A stretch of 64,000 bases of DNA from Phyllostachys edulis. Taxonomy: Eukaryota > Streptophyta > Magnoliopsida > Poales > Poaceae. Where the stretch lies: assembly GCA_036346405.1 (NCBI GenBank), contig CM070561.1, positions 10,648,441-10,712,440 of the forward strand, read 5' to 3'. The notes under the pieces were generated by a model that did not search any database, was not told where the DNA came from, and saw nothing but the letters and a program-made list of their open reading frames with translations. The position numbers and the translations under genes are program-made. Shown here one piece after another: positions 34,032-47,313 of this stretch (within the stretch, counting starts at the first letter, position 1; each line of letters opens with the position of its first letter).

Positions 34032-37000
34032 TGTGAGAACCCGGAGTATTTAACTTGTAATACTTAACCATCAACTTGATCCTAGCATTACAAATCAAAT
34101 ATCTCGATTCTCGGCGCATATGTACTTCCCAGAATTGCAGTACACATACCCCATACAAAAATTAAGCATCCATTCCATACATAAGTCATTACAATACCAA
34201 GTCTACAAGCTTACAACATAAAGGACATACAAGTTCATATTACAAAAGTAGGGCCGACCGACCAAATGACAAGTAATTAACCAAAGTAGCAGCGGAAACA
34301 TAAACCATAAGATGGCGATAACAAAAGCCAAGCGGTTTGCCATTACCCACAAGGCAACTGACTGGAAACGCCCAAGCTAGTCATCGAAGGCAAAGTCGAA
34401 GTCGGTCTCACAATAGTTAACCCCTTGGGGTTCAACCTCCTCTGCAACAATTAAGCAATGCAACTGAGTACAACAACGTACTCGCAAGTCTTACGAGTAA
34501 CAAGCCTATACATAGCTACATGCAAGCTGATTCAAAGGAGAAGGTTATATGGTTCATTTGACGCACAAAGCAATATTTCATTTGCTATAGGTAATAGATT
34601 GAAGGCAATTTGACAAATCTGTTTTTATTTGATTAAATAATAGCGAGACAACATTTATAAACATAATTAACATCCTAGAGGTGACTTCCCAACAGCCACC
34701 ACAACATAGCACGAATTACCCATTCATACCACCCGAACTCAAGTTTTATCGAAAATGTTGTAATCTAATTCTTGCGGGAAATAACCAAGCATGTCCATAA
34801 CATAGGACGAGGCTATTCGAATAGTTTGTACCCTGCAGGCGTGTATCAATGTACCCACACGCCAGACCACCTCTTTTGCCTCCGGAATAAGCACACTTCC
34901 TAAGGTATGCCGGCAAGGCTAAGTCCTATGAGACGTTTCCAATATTGTGTATTAACTACGAGTCACCCGTATGGGAATGGAAACCCCCATACGTTGTGAC
35001 GGAGTCATCGGCAGAGAGATAACTTACCGATGCTCCTCGGGGTAGGGAACTTGGACTTAATACCAAAACCCATCCCGTCACGCCCAACACACACATGGAT
35101 TAATTCCTTTTTCAACACAACACACACAACCACCTGCGACCCGGAGCTAACACACGCCAAAGTACTAAGTCAAGAGGGGTTCCCAATACCCTCATGTGGT
35201 TAGCATGCAAGAGTGCTTGGACCAATGGCGCAAGTAATTTGGTCCTTGTTGACTTAGGCACCAAGCACACACCCGATAACCACACCATACAACCAATGTG
35301 CCCAAGTCTAAAACATTTGATTTTCAGTTTTAGTTTCTCAAGTACAATACATACATGGGTACCCTGATCCAAGTAGATTAAAGTGATGATATAATAACCA
35401 TCGCCGAAGCGATGATTCCCATACTACCGTTCTAAGCATTGCTAAGCGACATCGACACGCAAACTACAAGTAAAGTAACTAGAGCCCATCCATCGAGCTC
35501 CAAATCACAGCGGATATATCCTAGGCTCAGTGGTAGAGGATGAACATTTACCTACAGTTTAAGCAACTATAGGATCAACTACTCGATCGATAATTTAACA
35601 TCAAAATAGAGCATGCATACATACACTTTGCAAACAAGATAATAGACTTTGAAAGTAATGGGATCAACATGATCAAATGGAAACAACTTCTTGCCTTGCT
35701 AGAGATAACTTTCTTTCTGTAGAGGATCACTCTTGTATACAATAGAATCGTCGGAACATATCGAAAGAATCGAAAGCACAATAAGAACGAATAATACCGA
35801 AAAGAACCAAAAATTCAAAGTCATACAAAAATGATGAAATTTTCACAGAAGGTAGAGCATGATTTTAGATGAATTTAGCAACAAGAATCAATTGATTTGG
35901 ATGTTCTATGCAAAAGTTATGACAGTTTGAAAATCAGGTTTCAAGAAAATCCGGTAAAAATGCTGTCGGTTACTGTTCATCCGAATTAATTATTTTCGTG
36001 AAAATTTCCAGAGAGGTGGTGTACTTGAAATTTTTATGGTAGGCAGAGAACCATATGAGATGAACAATGGAATTTGATTCAACTCATTTGGAGCTAAGAT
36101 GAATTTTCTATGATTTTTCAAAGTCATGAAAGTAGTGCACAAGTCATATGTAGAATCAGATTTTTAGGGATAGTTACAAGCTCAAAACCTATTCTACATT
36201 AAATTACAGTAACAGAGGAATCCAACAAAATTGATTTCACTCAATTTGGAGTTATAGAGAAATACTTATGCATCTTTGAAATTAAAACAATTTTTAGTGT
36301 AACAATAATACTAATCCTAAAGCAATTTTGCCAAAAGTGTTTTCTGGAACAGTAACAAGGTTCAACCCATTTTTATATTAAAGTACATGCAAAAAGGAAA
36401 CTAACAAAATTTGAATCATAATTTTGGAGCTAAAATGAATTAGTTATGCTACTTTGAAGTTTAACCAATCTTCAGTTCACAAATAAAGCATTTCAGATTT
36501 TATATAAACATTAAATACTTTTTATACCCAGCCTACTCTAGCCACAGCGCATGACCGGTGGGTCCAGGTCAAGGTTTTGACCTGGTCAACCTTGACCGGT
36601 CTCGGTGAGGATCTTTGGCAAAAGCGAATCAAGAATCGTTTTTCAATTACCAAAACGTACTTCAGCCATAAGCATTCCAGGAATACGTTTTCCTTAAGAG
36701 AAACAACACTTCACCTTTTACGCCACCGCTTAATAGACCATATGGGCCCACCTGTCATCAACTTAAGGCGAAAACTGAACGGGTCGTTAAGTATCAGCTA
36801 AACTAATCTGACAATGGTTAACTCTAACCAACAACGTTTATTGCTAAAATGTCGGCGTTCGACAACGGCGCGCCCGGCCGTGAGGTTCTCCTGTGCGCCG
36901 CCGGCGAAGGAGGCCACGGCGAGGCCGGCCAAGGACCAAAACGGAAGCTGCACACTATTGCGCACCCGTAGACACCGACGGTGAGGTCAGAGGTGGTCCG

Positions 37001-37600
37001 ACGCGGTGGCACGACGGAGCTAAGGTGGTGGAGAGCTACGTCTACAAGGCACAACGCGGAAAAAGAGATGTCCGCGGCAAAATAGTGCGCGCATGGGCAA
37101 CAGGGGGGTTCAGGGAAACTACCAGGATGACGTGGTGAGGATGAGTTCGCCGGAGATGGACGGTCGGCGAAGACCCGCGGCGGCGACGATGGTGTCACCG
37201 AGGAGGGGGCGCTCTGGGGAAAAAGGAAGAAAATGAGAGGTGGGATTAGCAGCAGGGGATCCACGAGATGGTTCCAGAGGGTGGAATCAAAGGGGGGACT
37301 CACCGTGCTGGAACCGGGAAAGAAGATGGGTTTTTCGGCTTTCAAATGGAAAACTTCAAAATTCCCAATCTCCTGTAATGCATTGAAGAAATAAGTTGAG
37401 GGAAAAAGATCCTCAAGATGTGGCACGCATGGTGACGCACGTGAGCATGGGTAGGACTCACCGTAGAAGATGATGGCAAAAGGGGTAGCCGCGGGCGCGC
37501 TCTGGAACCGAAGAGGACACGCTCGTGGTCTTAGGACCTAGAAGCCAATGCATGGTCTGATATTAGCAAAATGAGAATGGCGAGGATAGAGGAAGACGAA
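34032..37600 (-). repeat. Minus-strand Gypsy LTR sequence (family A), start not found
   Basis: The left edge TGTGAGAACCC is the reverse complement of the family-A LTR end. 34040-35560 is the reverse of the conserved LTR 3' half, including the block with CTATTCGAATAG near 34815. The GC-rich part at 36840-37250 corresponds to the promoter-proximal half. The expected GGATGTTACA right edge is absent. By position it would be the 3' LTR of the gag-pol at 37610-39720. Confidence 0.65.
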
Positions 37601-37609
37601 GACCACAAA

Positions 37610-38560
37610 TGGGGTTCTACATTTTCTCCCATATAAGGCCTCAAATGGTGCCATGCCGAGACTAGCTTGAAAACTATTGTTGTAGGAGAATTCGGCGAAC
37701 GACAAGCATTTTTCCCAATTCTTCCCGTATGAGAGAACACAAGCACAGAGCATGTCTTCCAATACTTGATTGACTCTTTCAGTCTGGCCATCAGTTTGAG
37801 GATGATACGCTGTGCTGAAAGAAAGACGGGTTCCCATAGCCTCTTGCAAACTCATCCAAAACTGGGAGGTAAAAACGGAACCACGATATGAAACAATCGT
37901 CTTTGGTACCCCATGCAAACTCACAATTCTCGAGACATAGAGCTCGGCTAGGTGACCTGTACGAATCTTGGTCTTGACCGGTAGGAAGTGTGCCACTTTA
38001 GTTAGTCGATCAATGACAACCCAGATGGCATCATTTCCCTTGGAGGTTTGGGGCAGATCGGTGATAAAATCCATACCAATCGAGTCCCACTTCCACTCAG
38101 GTACTGGCAAAGGTTGAAGGAGACCCGTTGGACGTTGATGTTCGGCCTTCATACGACGACATACGTTACACTCGGCAACGAACCGTGCGATCTCTCGCTT
38201 CATTCGGGTCCACCAAAATCTCTGCCGAAGATCTCGATACATCTTTGTGTCCCCGGGATGAATGGACAAAGGAGAATCATGGGCTTCACGGAGGATGACA
38301 TTTCACAATTCCATGTCCTTCGGAACAACAAGGCGCTTTCCGAACCATACAACACCATTGTCATCTTCTGAGAAGCACCTGGCTATTCCACTCTTGATAT
38401 TCTGCTTGATTCGGCTCACTCCTTCATTCGATTGTTGAGCTGTCTTGATGTGATCTTCTAAGGTTGGTTGCACAACCAAGGCAGCGAGAAAATCATGCTC
38501 AACCACTCCCAAGTTGAGCCGCTGAATTTCTTCATGAAGGGTGGGCTGCTACTCCTTGAG
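37610..38560 (-). pseudogene. Tekay-like Gypsy integrase
   Basis: The zinc-binding region HPGDTKMYRDLRQRFWW with CNVCRRMKAEHQ is followed by WKWDSIGMDFITDLPQ and IDRLTKVAHFLPV. The second catalytic Asp is replaced (SYRGSVFTSQFW where the family has SDRGSQFTS), and TDGQTERVNQVLEDML supplies the catalytic Glu. A stop separates the upstream linker (FGKRLVVPKDMEL). After YGRKCRTP the frame leaves the family, and no chromodomain follows, so the C-terminus is lost. Confidence 0.92.
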
Positions 38561-39238
38561 CATCACTGTGTTGCAATATACCTTGCGACTGAGTGTATCG
38601 GCAACAACATTAGCCTTGCCCGGATGGTATTGGAGACCAATGTCATAATCTTTAATCAACTCCAACCACCTTCTTTGCCTAAGGTTCAAATCTGGTTGGG
38701 TGAACAAATACTTCAAACTTTTGTGATCCGAATACACTTCGCAACGATTACCGATGAGGTAATGTCGCCAAATCTTTAGTGCATGAACCACTGCAGCTAA
38801 TTCCAAGTCATGGGTCAGATAATTGAGTTCATGAGGTCTCAATTGTCTTGATGCATAAGCCACAACTTTACCTTCTTGCATAAGAACACAACCGAGTCCT
38901 TGACGAGAAGCATCACAATATATATCGAAGCTTCGGTGGACGTCGGGAAGAATGAGAACTGGAGCTGTGGTCAATCTCTTCTTGAGTTCTTAAAAACGCT
39001 TCTCACAATCAGCGGACCACACATACTTCTTGTCCTTCTTGAGCAATTCGGTCATCGGCTTTGCAATATTGGAGAAGTTCTCAATAAAGCGATGATAGTA
39101 TCCCGCTAAACCGAGAAAACTCCTCACGTCGGTCACCGACTTGGGCTGACCCCAAGAAAGCACATCACTGACCTTGCTAGAATCCATGGCTACACCTTCC
39201 GCTGACAGAACATGGCCCAAGAATGCCACTTCTTTCAA
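38549..39238 (-). pseudogene. Tekay-like Gypsy RT C-terminal part and RNase H
   Basis: The connection domain reads EVAFLGHVLSAEGV and VRSFLGLAGYYHRFI. After a stop near 38989, RNase H continues with LPDVHRSFDIYCDASRQGLG, HELNYLTHDLELAAVVHALK and YSDHKSLKYLFTQ, ending in ADTLSRK. The RT palm with the YVDD box and the protease are missing, because RT begins directly after gag. Confidence 0.92.
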
Positions 39239-39249
39239 CCAAAACTCAC

Positions 39250-39720
39250 ACTTGCTGACTCAGTCGTTGCCCACGCTCTGGGTCTTTTGAGTAGCCTTTT
39301 GATCTTGACCATTACCTTGCCTGCGTCCTCCATTAGGACGAGGGGCTGCTCCAGTCTTCTTAGGGCAATAATTAGCACAATGCCCCTTGTTGTTGCAGAA
39401 GAAACAAGTGACCTCAGCAGCTGGATTGCGGAGGCCTCCTTGTTGTCCCGCAGGTGCACGTGGTTGCAACACGGCCTGCGGTGGGCGAGGTACAAACGCC
39501 GGTGGCCTCAGTGGTGGTGGAGCCTGAGAATGAGGCACCGGGGCTTGCCCGACGTGAGAACGAGGAAGATTGGCCTTTGCTGATTTTTGGGCCTCCCACT
39601 TGCGCTTGCGAGACTCACCTAGCGCTCTCCCCTTATGCTCAGCAACAATGGCCTTATCGACCAATGTATGGAAGTCGGGGAAGTCGACGATAGATAGCTT
39701 GTCCTGTAGCTAGTCAAAGG
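39250..39720 (-). pseudogene. Tekay-like Gypsy gag C-terminal part
   Basis: On the minus strand it reads LSIVDFPDFHTLVDKAIVAE and a proline-rich linker. A perfect zinc knuckle follows (CFFCNNKGHCANYC, C-x2-C-x4-H-x4-C), then KKTGAAPRPNG. The frame ends at a stop where it runs into RT sequence. The N-terminal half of gag is missing beyond 39720, where LTR-like sequence begins. Confidence 0.9.
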
Positions 39721-41223
39721 AAGTTGTAGAGTTCTTTTATTTGCACAAAGCTAAGTTTGAAATAGATAAGTAGTAGAAAATCCTGAGACTTAGCGTTTTA
39801 ACAAATCTGTTGTCATAAATGAGTTTTCATTTCACAAAGTACTAGTGGAGGTCCCACCTCCTATACCATTGAGTGGCTTCATTCACCTAATGCTCGGGCT
39901 ATCCCGTATTTACCATTGGTCCCAGACCAGGCTTTTACACTGGTCCCCGATCAGGCCTTATCTCAAATCCCTGGGGTCCCACCCCAGCCTTCCCTTTTCA
40001 TCACAAATGGTTTTGTAAAAATAAAAGCTATATCAAACAAGTTCTTAGCACCGCTCTTGACCGTGAGGATGGCTATCATGATAGTTTTCTTACTCTGCAG
40101 AGTGTGTACACTTTACCCACAAGAGATAAATCAACTTATACTGCCCCGACACACTTTTGTAGGTGTGTGGCTAATGTTGATTATCACAAGGCCTTTATAA
40201 TGTCCCACCTCCTTGCAACTTCGCACCGCTAGGTTTCACCTCCTTAGGGCCTCCGCTCGCCCACCGGAGATCTCCCTTTAGCGCCGTGTGGTTCCTGTGG
40301 CTTCGTTCTCCCCCGACTACCCACCCACATCCACCAATGGCGAAGCCACGCCGAGGCGAAACAAATTAGTCAGACATGTCATATGTGTTACCGACTTGTG
40401 GTTGTACTGTTTTTGCATGAGAGGTCATTCCAAGATTCGGTCCTTAATTGACTCAGGTGGTACATCCACATACCAACATTCTCTCGTGCCTCCGGCACTA
40501 GGCACTCTTTCCAACCACCCGGGTCGAAAACGGTTTTTCAGGTTTTTGGTTTTTGAAAAATACTCTTTAGTCCAACATACCAGCCAGGCTCCTAGCCTCA
40601 TCTTCCCCAAGTCACTTTCAAAACATTTTTAAGGATTGTGATCGGGCAATTTAATGCCCGCATGACATTGTATCTAAGCAAGGTTGGGCATGACACTTAG
40701 ATACAGCCTATTAGCTAGTATGTGATCTGTTAAGTCTAGGGTGACAAGGATAATGTCCAAATTCAAGGATGGAATGTTTATACACAATTATTGTTAAGGC
40801 ATTAATTATGAGCTTAGACCAACATAGTTTGTTAAAACTAGCAATGCAATTTCATAATTTAAAGCAACATAATTTGCAAAAAGTAGGCTCAATATTATCA
40901 AAGTGTTGACTCGCCTTGGTCGAGGTTCTGCTGATCTTGTCCTGGATCAACCGGAGGTTCTTCGGGCGCTTCGGCTTCTATATACGCAAGAATAACCAGA
41001 AGTCAAACAACCTCGAGAAACTCAATTTGAAATCAACAATCAAATGAACTCTGTAGAATCAAGGATAACCGACTAGAGGGGGGGTGGGTGAATATGAGGT
41101 TTTTAAACTTTTTGACAAATTAACAATTTAAGCCAAATATGAACAAGTCTAAACTAGATACAATTCAAGCAAAACAAATCAATACAAGATAAATGCTAGA
41201 ATTGTAAATGCAGAATAAGTAAA
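39721..41223 (-). repeat. LTR-derived sequence, minus strand (family B-like)
   Basis: Resembles the reverse of parts of the 57490-59530 and 42130-42800 sequences, for example CTCTGCAGAGTGTGTACACTT near 40100. No clean boundaries. No gene seen. Confidence 0.5.
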
Positions 41224-43502
41224 TGTGAGGACCTGCCTCGGGAGCTCCTGTAGAGATCTCCTGGAGGTCTAGGAGGTCCTCCAAGACCACCCGAGGAGGT
41301 CTCCCAGGACCACCAGGAGGTCCTGGAGACCTCTCCAGGCAGACTCAAAGGTCCACCTGGAGGTCCTCCAAGACCGCCCGAAGGTCCCAGCCTCTGTGCA
41401 CCATGAGCTAGTCCTAGGATCAGATTGGCTAGCTCGCACAGACTCAACAATTGGTGTAATCAATTCCATACCACAAGGACAAAAGATGAAGCTGACAAAA
41501 TAACACATATTATTAACAAAGGACCTTATGGTCAAGCTTGTTTACAAAGGTGCCACGCAGGGCTAACAACAAAAGGAAAACCTGCAGCGGAAACGAAAAC
41601 ACGAGAAGGCCATTCGGCAAGCCCACAAGCTACTGAGTGGAGGACGTCCTAGCGCGCTCTTCAAAAGAGCTCCCCTTCAAAGAGCTCAACGCTTCCTGGA
41701 GCTCCCACCTCTGCTGATTTAAACAGAGAGCACAATCCATGAGTACTTTTTGAATGTACTCAGCAAGCCATGGGGAAACAAGAATGCAAATAATATTTAT
41801 GCACTGCTTGACAATGAAGAGCTGTAGGGTTAGTTGGGCAGAAAGCAATATTTGACATTGAATAGCATAAGTAGATTGCAAAGCTCAAGTTAAAAGAGGT
41901 ATACATAAGTACATTGATTTTCAAAGGAGGTCGTGAGCACCCAACTCACTCCCAAGATCACTCCCAAAAGCCCAGGCTGCACCAACAGCCAGGACCACAC
42001 CCAAAGGCACCAACCAACCAGCCCCTGGACCACATCTCGAGCCAGCCATAACCTCTCTGGAGCCGGCCAAGGTCTCTTCGAGAAAAAGCCATGACCTTTC
42101 GCAAAAGGGCCCAGGAACACCTTTTATAAAATTTGTACCCCTTGTTCGAAATCTCCAGGCATGTCCATAACCGAGGACGCGGCTATTTGAATAGATTTAC
42201 TCTACAGAGGTGCACGACTTTACCCACAAGAGGTAGTCGCTTGATATTTCACATGTTACCTTTGACATGTGAATCAAGTAGAGACTACCACCAGGCTTTT
42301 ACAAAGGTTCATCCCGACACGGTTCTGCCTGCTAAGGATTCACCTAAATCGAGCCCCCTCTTGTGCCATTTCCAACCACAACAGAACCGAATCAGGACAT
42401 CCCTAATTATTGCACCTGGTCCACCCCATAATGGACATGTGGTTGCACGGTACGGTCCAGATCAATGGCTTAGAAGGTGAAGTCCTTAATTGGCTGCTCA
42501 AGCGAGACTGTCCACAATCCTAGTGTGGCTCCAGGGCACCAACCCCGGAGCACCCACTACTCACACCTTGCCTTCTCGCCCGAGCATAAAACAGTTTTGA
42601 GGTTCTTACCGGCCACTGGACCACCCAGTCCTGGTGCAACATCAATTAACAGAGGTGGCATTTTCACGATTCCATAGCTCATTAGGCAAGTTATTAAGTT
42701 GGGTTCAACTTGGCCAGAGGACCACCCAGTCCTTGGCACAACAAAGTTTTAGTTAAAGCGACAACAAATATCATGGCCTCACATAGGGCCACACTTCATT
42801 TTAATCAGCAACACTGGCCGCTACTACACAAGCCACAAACCAGTGCACTGGGGGTAAGCTAACAGTGATGATTCATGGTGAGAAAGATGTCTACTAAGCA
42901 TGGCTACGCAAACACAATACCCATGTTGGTAAACAAGAATGTCCAACTAAGAATACCCATGCTACGGCTTCCAAAGGGAACATGTCAACATGTCAAATTG
43001 CAAATCATCGAGGAGGCATAAAGGCAAGTAGGTAATTAACTAAGCCCAAAACCATTTTTATACAACTAGCAATGCAAGTTTATAACAAACCAAGATACTT
43101 TTGTAAAAATGGGTTCAAGATGATCAAGGTCCATGACTTACCTTCAGTGGTGAGCTGCTGGTCTTCTGAGAGGGTTATTGGATCCTCGAGCTCCTCAGCG
43201 AAACCGAGATCTACACGTTCGCAAAGAAACCAAATCAATAAAGCAACTTCAAGACAAAACCGAAAAGATCTAAATAAAACAAAAAAGAGAAGAGGTCCAC
43301 TCGAAGGGAGGTCCAACAAGGGGAGGTCCAACCAGAGGAGCCAAGAGAGCTCTCCAGAACAGAGAGAGATTACGAAGGGGGAAAGTTAGAATGAAGAACA
43401 AGGAGGAAAACTGTTGCTCTGTGGTGCTCTATTTATAGAAGAAGGAGAAAAGAACGTCACCAAGACGGGGTGACCAGATTCGAGGTAACAAAATGATGGT
43501 AC
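41224..43502 (-). repeat. LTR-derived sequence, minus strand (family B-like)
   Basis: Begins TGTGAGGACC and is rich in GGAGGTCCTCC, then mirrors the family-B LTR, including the block with CTATTTGAATAG near 42185. It is cut by the Angela-like insertion at 43503, so its other end is not visible. Confidence 0.55.
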
Positions 43503-44350
43503 TGTTGGAAACATGCCGTAGAGGCAATCATAGAGATGATTATATTTCATTATGTTCACAATATTGGATAATGTGTTATCTTGTTCCTAGAATAATATTG
43601 TTAATATTGATTATCAAGTATGTGACATGATTGTGAAACTCTATATTTCTGCGATAATTATTCTTATATGTTCCCTGGTCGGAAACATATGAGGACACAT
43701 ATGAATAGACTAACATATGTATTGGTTGATGACTATGTTTCACGAGTCATAGATATGGATATATCCAACCAATAATATGGACACATGTTAGAGAACATGA
43801 TGTTGGATTAGACCCACCTTGAGACACTATTGAGATTGTTATGATTCTATGTGTCGTTAGTTGGTCTCAAGCAACGATGATGTATAATTCTTAGACCTGA
43901 GATCAGCATGGTTTCCTACATGTGTAATAGCACTCTTAGGGGTTGCCAAACGCTACACCGTAACTGGGTAGTTATAAAGGTAACTTTCGGGTATGCTATG
44001 AAACATGCAGAGGAATGTGACCGGTCGGATATGGGATTTTCCCCTCCTAACATAACAGGAGAGATATCTCTGGGCCTCTCGTTGTGATCGGATAAAGAAA
44101 GTGCATGGCCGTGCCACTAGTTGTCGAAGTGTTCGACCACGTAAAGTTATCTGACACTCGATCGAGAAAGAATTGAACAGTCCATGGATGACACAACATC
44201 TCACCTAGAGTTCAACCGGACATCGTGAGGCAAAGGAGAATACATGAGTAGGTCACTCGGTTCGATCGATTCTGAATTTGGTCATATGGAATCTGAGCTA
44301 GTCGTAGACTAGTCAAACGAAATCACAGAGTGGTCGAAACCTGGTCGTAA
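43503..44350 (+). repeat. Copia-3 5' LTR, left piece
   Basis: Starts TGTTGGAAACATGCC and AGAGGCAATCATAG, close to the start of Angela/BARE-1 LTRs. It ends in CGTAA, the target duplication of the nested solo LTR. Confidence 0.92.
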
Positions 44351-46139
44351 TGTAACACCCTGATTTTCAGAGCCTTTTTGAAAATTTCCAAAATAAAAAG
44401 AACCATTTGGTTTTGATAAGAATTCAAAGCTTAACCTAAGAATTTCAGAATTTGAAGCGTTTAAAATGACTAAACTAAACTTCAACTAATCCAAAGCTTG
44501 ATTCTCTTGGTCTTGCTCTAGCTCTCTGGAGCTATCTTTCCTTTTCTTGATAGGACTTCTTTTCGTCCATCCTATTTGGACATTCTTTTATATCCAGACC
44601 CTCCCTCTTGTTTGACCTTTAGTGTTGTTTTTCCCTTCTTGCCCATTCGGGTCATCTCTTTTTCTTGGGAGGTCCCTCTCTGTTGAGATTCTCCTCTTAA
44701 TTAAGATCACCCTCCTGGTCCAGCCTATTCCTTGGGTCAGGACCTTCCCAAATCGTCTTCATAGTTAAACCATTCTCTGAGGTCTAGATCATCCTTGTGG
44801 CTTTAAACCACTTCCCTTTTTACTTGGGTACTCTCAAGTCTAGACCTCTCTTCTGTTCAGACCCTCTGTGTGTCCAGACCTTCCCTTTGGTTTGGATCAC
44901 TTTGGATCTCTTTGTTGGTTTGAATCTCTTTGGTTCAGACCTCCTTCCTGTGTTCAGACTTCTTCTAAGTTTAGACTCCCTTGGTGCCTAGACCTCTTTG
45001 GTCTAGACCCCCTTGTTGCCTAGGCACTCTCTTATGCCCAGACCTCCTTTCAGTCGGGACCTCCTTGTATTCCATTGGATCTCTTGTGTGCCTTCAAACC
45101 TCCTGAGTTCACTTGAACCCCCTTGGCACTTTCCCCTAGCCGCCAGGATCTCTTTTGGGTCCATCCTGACCGCCAAGACCTCCTCTGATCTCCTCTTGAC
45201 TACCGAGATCACCTTTGAGATATCTCGATCATTGAAATCTAGGTGGGACCACTTTCTGTGGATCCCTCCACCGATTCCTTTTCCTTTCAAATCCTTCTTT
45301 GGATCTCCCTTTGGAGATCTTAGCCCCTGACCTCCTCCTTTTGATCTGGAATGTCAGGACCTCCTTCTGTGGATCTTGACCAGCAGATCTTCTCGACTGG
45401 ACTTCGTCCTTTGGATCTCCTCCGTTCATACCTCCCTTGTGTGGATATGAACCATTCGGGAACTCTTTGTTCTAATCTTAATCAATGGGACCTCCCCTCG
45501 CCTTGATCTTAATCGTTAAAGCTCTCTTGATTTCATCCCAGCGTTTGAGACCTCCCATGAGTTGATCTCACTCGCTAAGGACCTGTAACATCCCAAATGT
45601 GTAATTAGGGTTAATCAAGTATAATTATATGTGTAGAAATTAAAACTTTTTCTCACAACTTGAAAACCCCTAAAATCTCATGTAATTCTTGTCCAAGAGT
45701 TGTGTAATCCAAAAACACAAAGCTCTTGTTGACCAAAAGTCAAATTCCTTTTCCAATTATCTTAAATCTTGTGCCCAACAATTGGAAAGTATTTTCCTTG
45801 GTCCCAAAAAACTGATGTGGGACCCCTCCGACAAATATCACGAGTTGTAAAACTTGGTTGATAATTTTTGGAGGCAAAATGAATCATTGAACAACCTTAA
45901 TGAATTTCCTGAGAAAAATGCATTGCATAATAACCTCTGGAAATTTTATGTAAGGTTAATCTTCTTGTCAACAAGCTCCTGTAAAAATTTCATGAATTTT
46001 GGAGTTGAAATGCTATCCCAAACAATTTTGCAAAGTCGCAGCTGTTAGAAACTAAATTTAAAAGCCTACACTGTTCCTTGGGCTAGCCATGTTCAAAGCT
46101 GGTCCAGCCCGACCATGTCTGCACCCCCAGCGGACCTCC

Positions 46140-46840
46140 CTCTCCACTTTGATCAGGTCGCAGCCGTTGGATTTACATCCAACAGCCACGACCTCCTCAT
46201 GATCAACACCGCCAAGACCTCCCACCTTGTTGAGGTCTTGGCCCTTGATTAAGATCCAACCGGCCCGACCTCCCTTGTTATCAAACCTCAAAACCACCTT
46301 CCACCTTGTTGAGGTCTTGGCCCTTGGATTCAAGATCCACGCCTCGACCTCCCCTCCTTTGTTAAGCTAAGCAAACATCCCACCTACATGAGGTCACGGT
46401 AGTTGGATCAAAGATCCACGGTCATGACCTCCCCGTGTGTCAAACCTCAAAGTCTACATCCCACCTTGATGAGGTCACAGCCATTGGATCAAAATCCATG
46501 GTCACGACCTCCTCCTCTCAATCTAACTAATGACCTCCCTTTTAGCTATTTGTTGAGGTCGTGGCCGTTGGATTCAGATCCAAAGGCCACGACCTCCTCT
46601 GGAAAACATCACGGCATGGTCCTCCCGCCTTGGTGAGATCGTAGCCCTTAGATCTAAATCTAAAGGCCATGACCTCCCTTGTGCGTTGCGCAAGCTCAGG
46701 ACCTCCACCTCTTCTGATCGTAGCCCTTAGATCTAAATCTAAAGGTCCTGACCTCCCGTGCCTGTTGCGCATCATATCAGACCTCCCCGGTCATTGTGTG
46801 CCTTTGGATTTAAATCCAAAGGCCATGACCTCCCTCATGT
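46140..46840. repeat. Array of imperfect palindromes ending in GACCTC
   Basis: About nine units, spaced 65-90 bp, each a 40-45-nt inverted repeat: GAGGTCGTGGCC, a centre of the TTGGAT-N4-ATCCAA type, then GGCCACGACCTC. The best, 46555-46596, has 19-bp arms with one mismatch and a four-base loop. 46801-46822 is a perfect 22-bp palindrome (CCTTTGGATTT and its complement). Confidence 0.85.
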
Positions 46841-47307
46841 CTTTTTGATCGCGTGCGTTAAGTCCTCACTGGAGGTTACTGTTGGATGGAGATCAACGCT
46901 TTGGACCTCTGTCCCCTTTCCTCACGTGCGTTTTCGCGATTATGAAATCGGAGGGCCACGACCTCCCATCCTTGATCGTGTGGTGGGACTGCTCCGATCC
47001 CTTGAGCGTAACGGTTCAAAAATGACATCGAGGGCCAGACCTCTCCGAGTCTTATCCAGCGGTCATAAGGACCTCCTGTTCTTCTCCTACCTTGGTCACG
47101 CATGCGTGCTCGAGCGGTGGAGCACGCGCCCGAGCCTCATGCACCTTTTGACTCTCTGTGACCGCATTTAATGTGGTCGACTTTCCGCTTCAGTCGGTCA
47201 AGACTGTCACCCCGTCAACTTTACATCTTGTCCAATGTCCTAGACCCGTGCCATGGGCCAAGCTCACCATGAGCTTAGCCGGTGGTCCATGACCTCCTGT
47301 GCCCAAG

Positions 47308-47313
47308 TATAAA
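47308..47313 (+). promoter_or_regulatory. Putative TATA box of the family-A solo LTR
   Basis: AGTATAAAGCCCC, followed by C/T-rich sequence of the kind seen at plant LTR start sites. Confidence 0.5.

Noticed and set aside
36824..37426. 200-codon minus-strand frame
   Set aside because: Lies in the GC-rich half of a minus-strand LTR; a proline-rich chance frame without homology that I can name.
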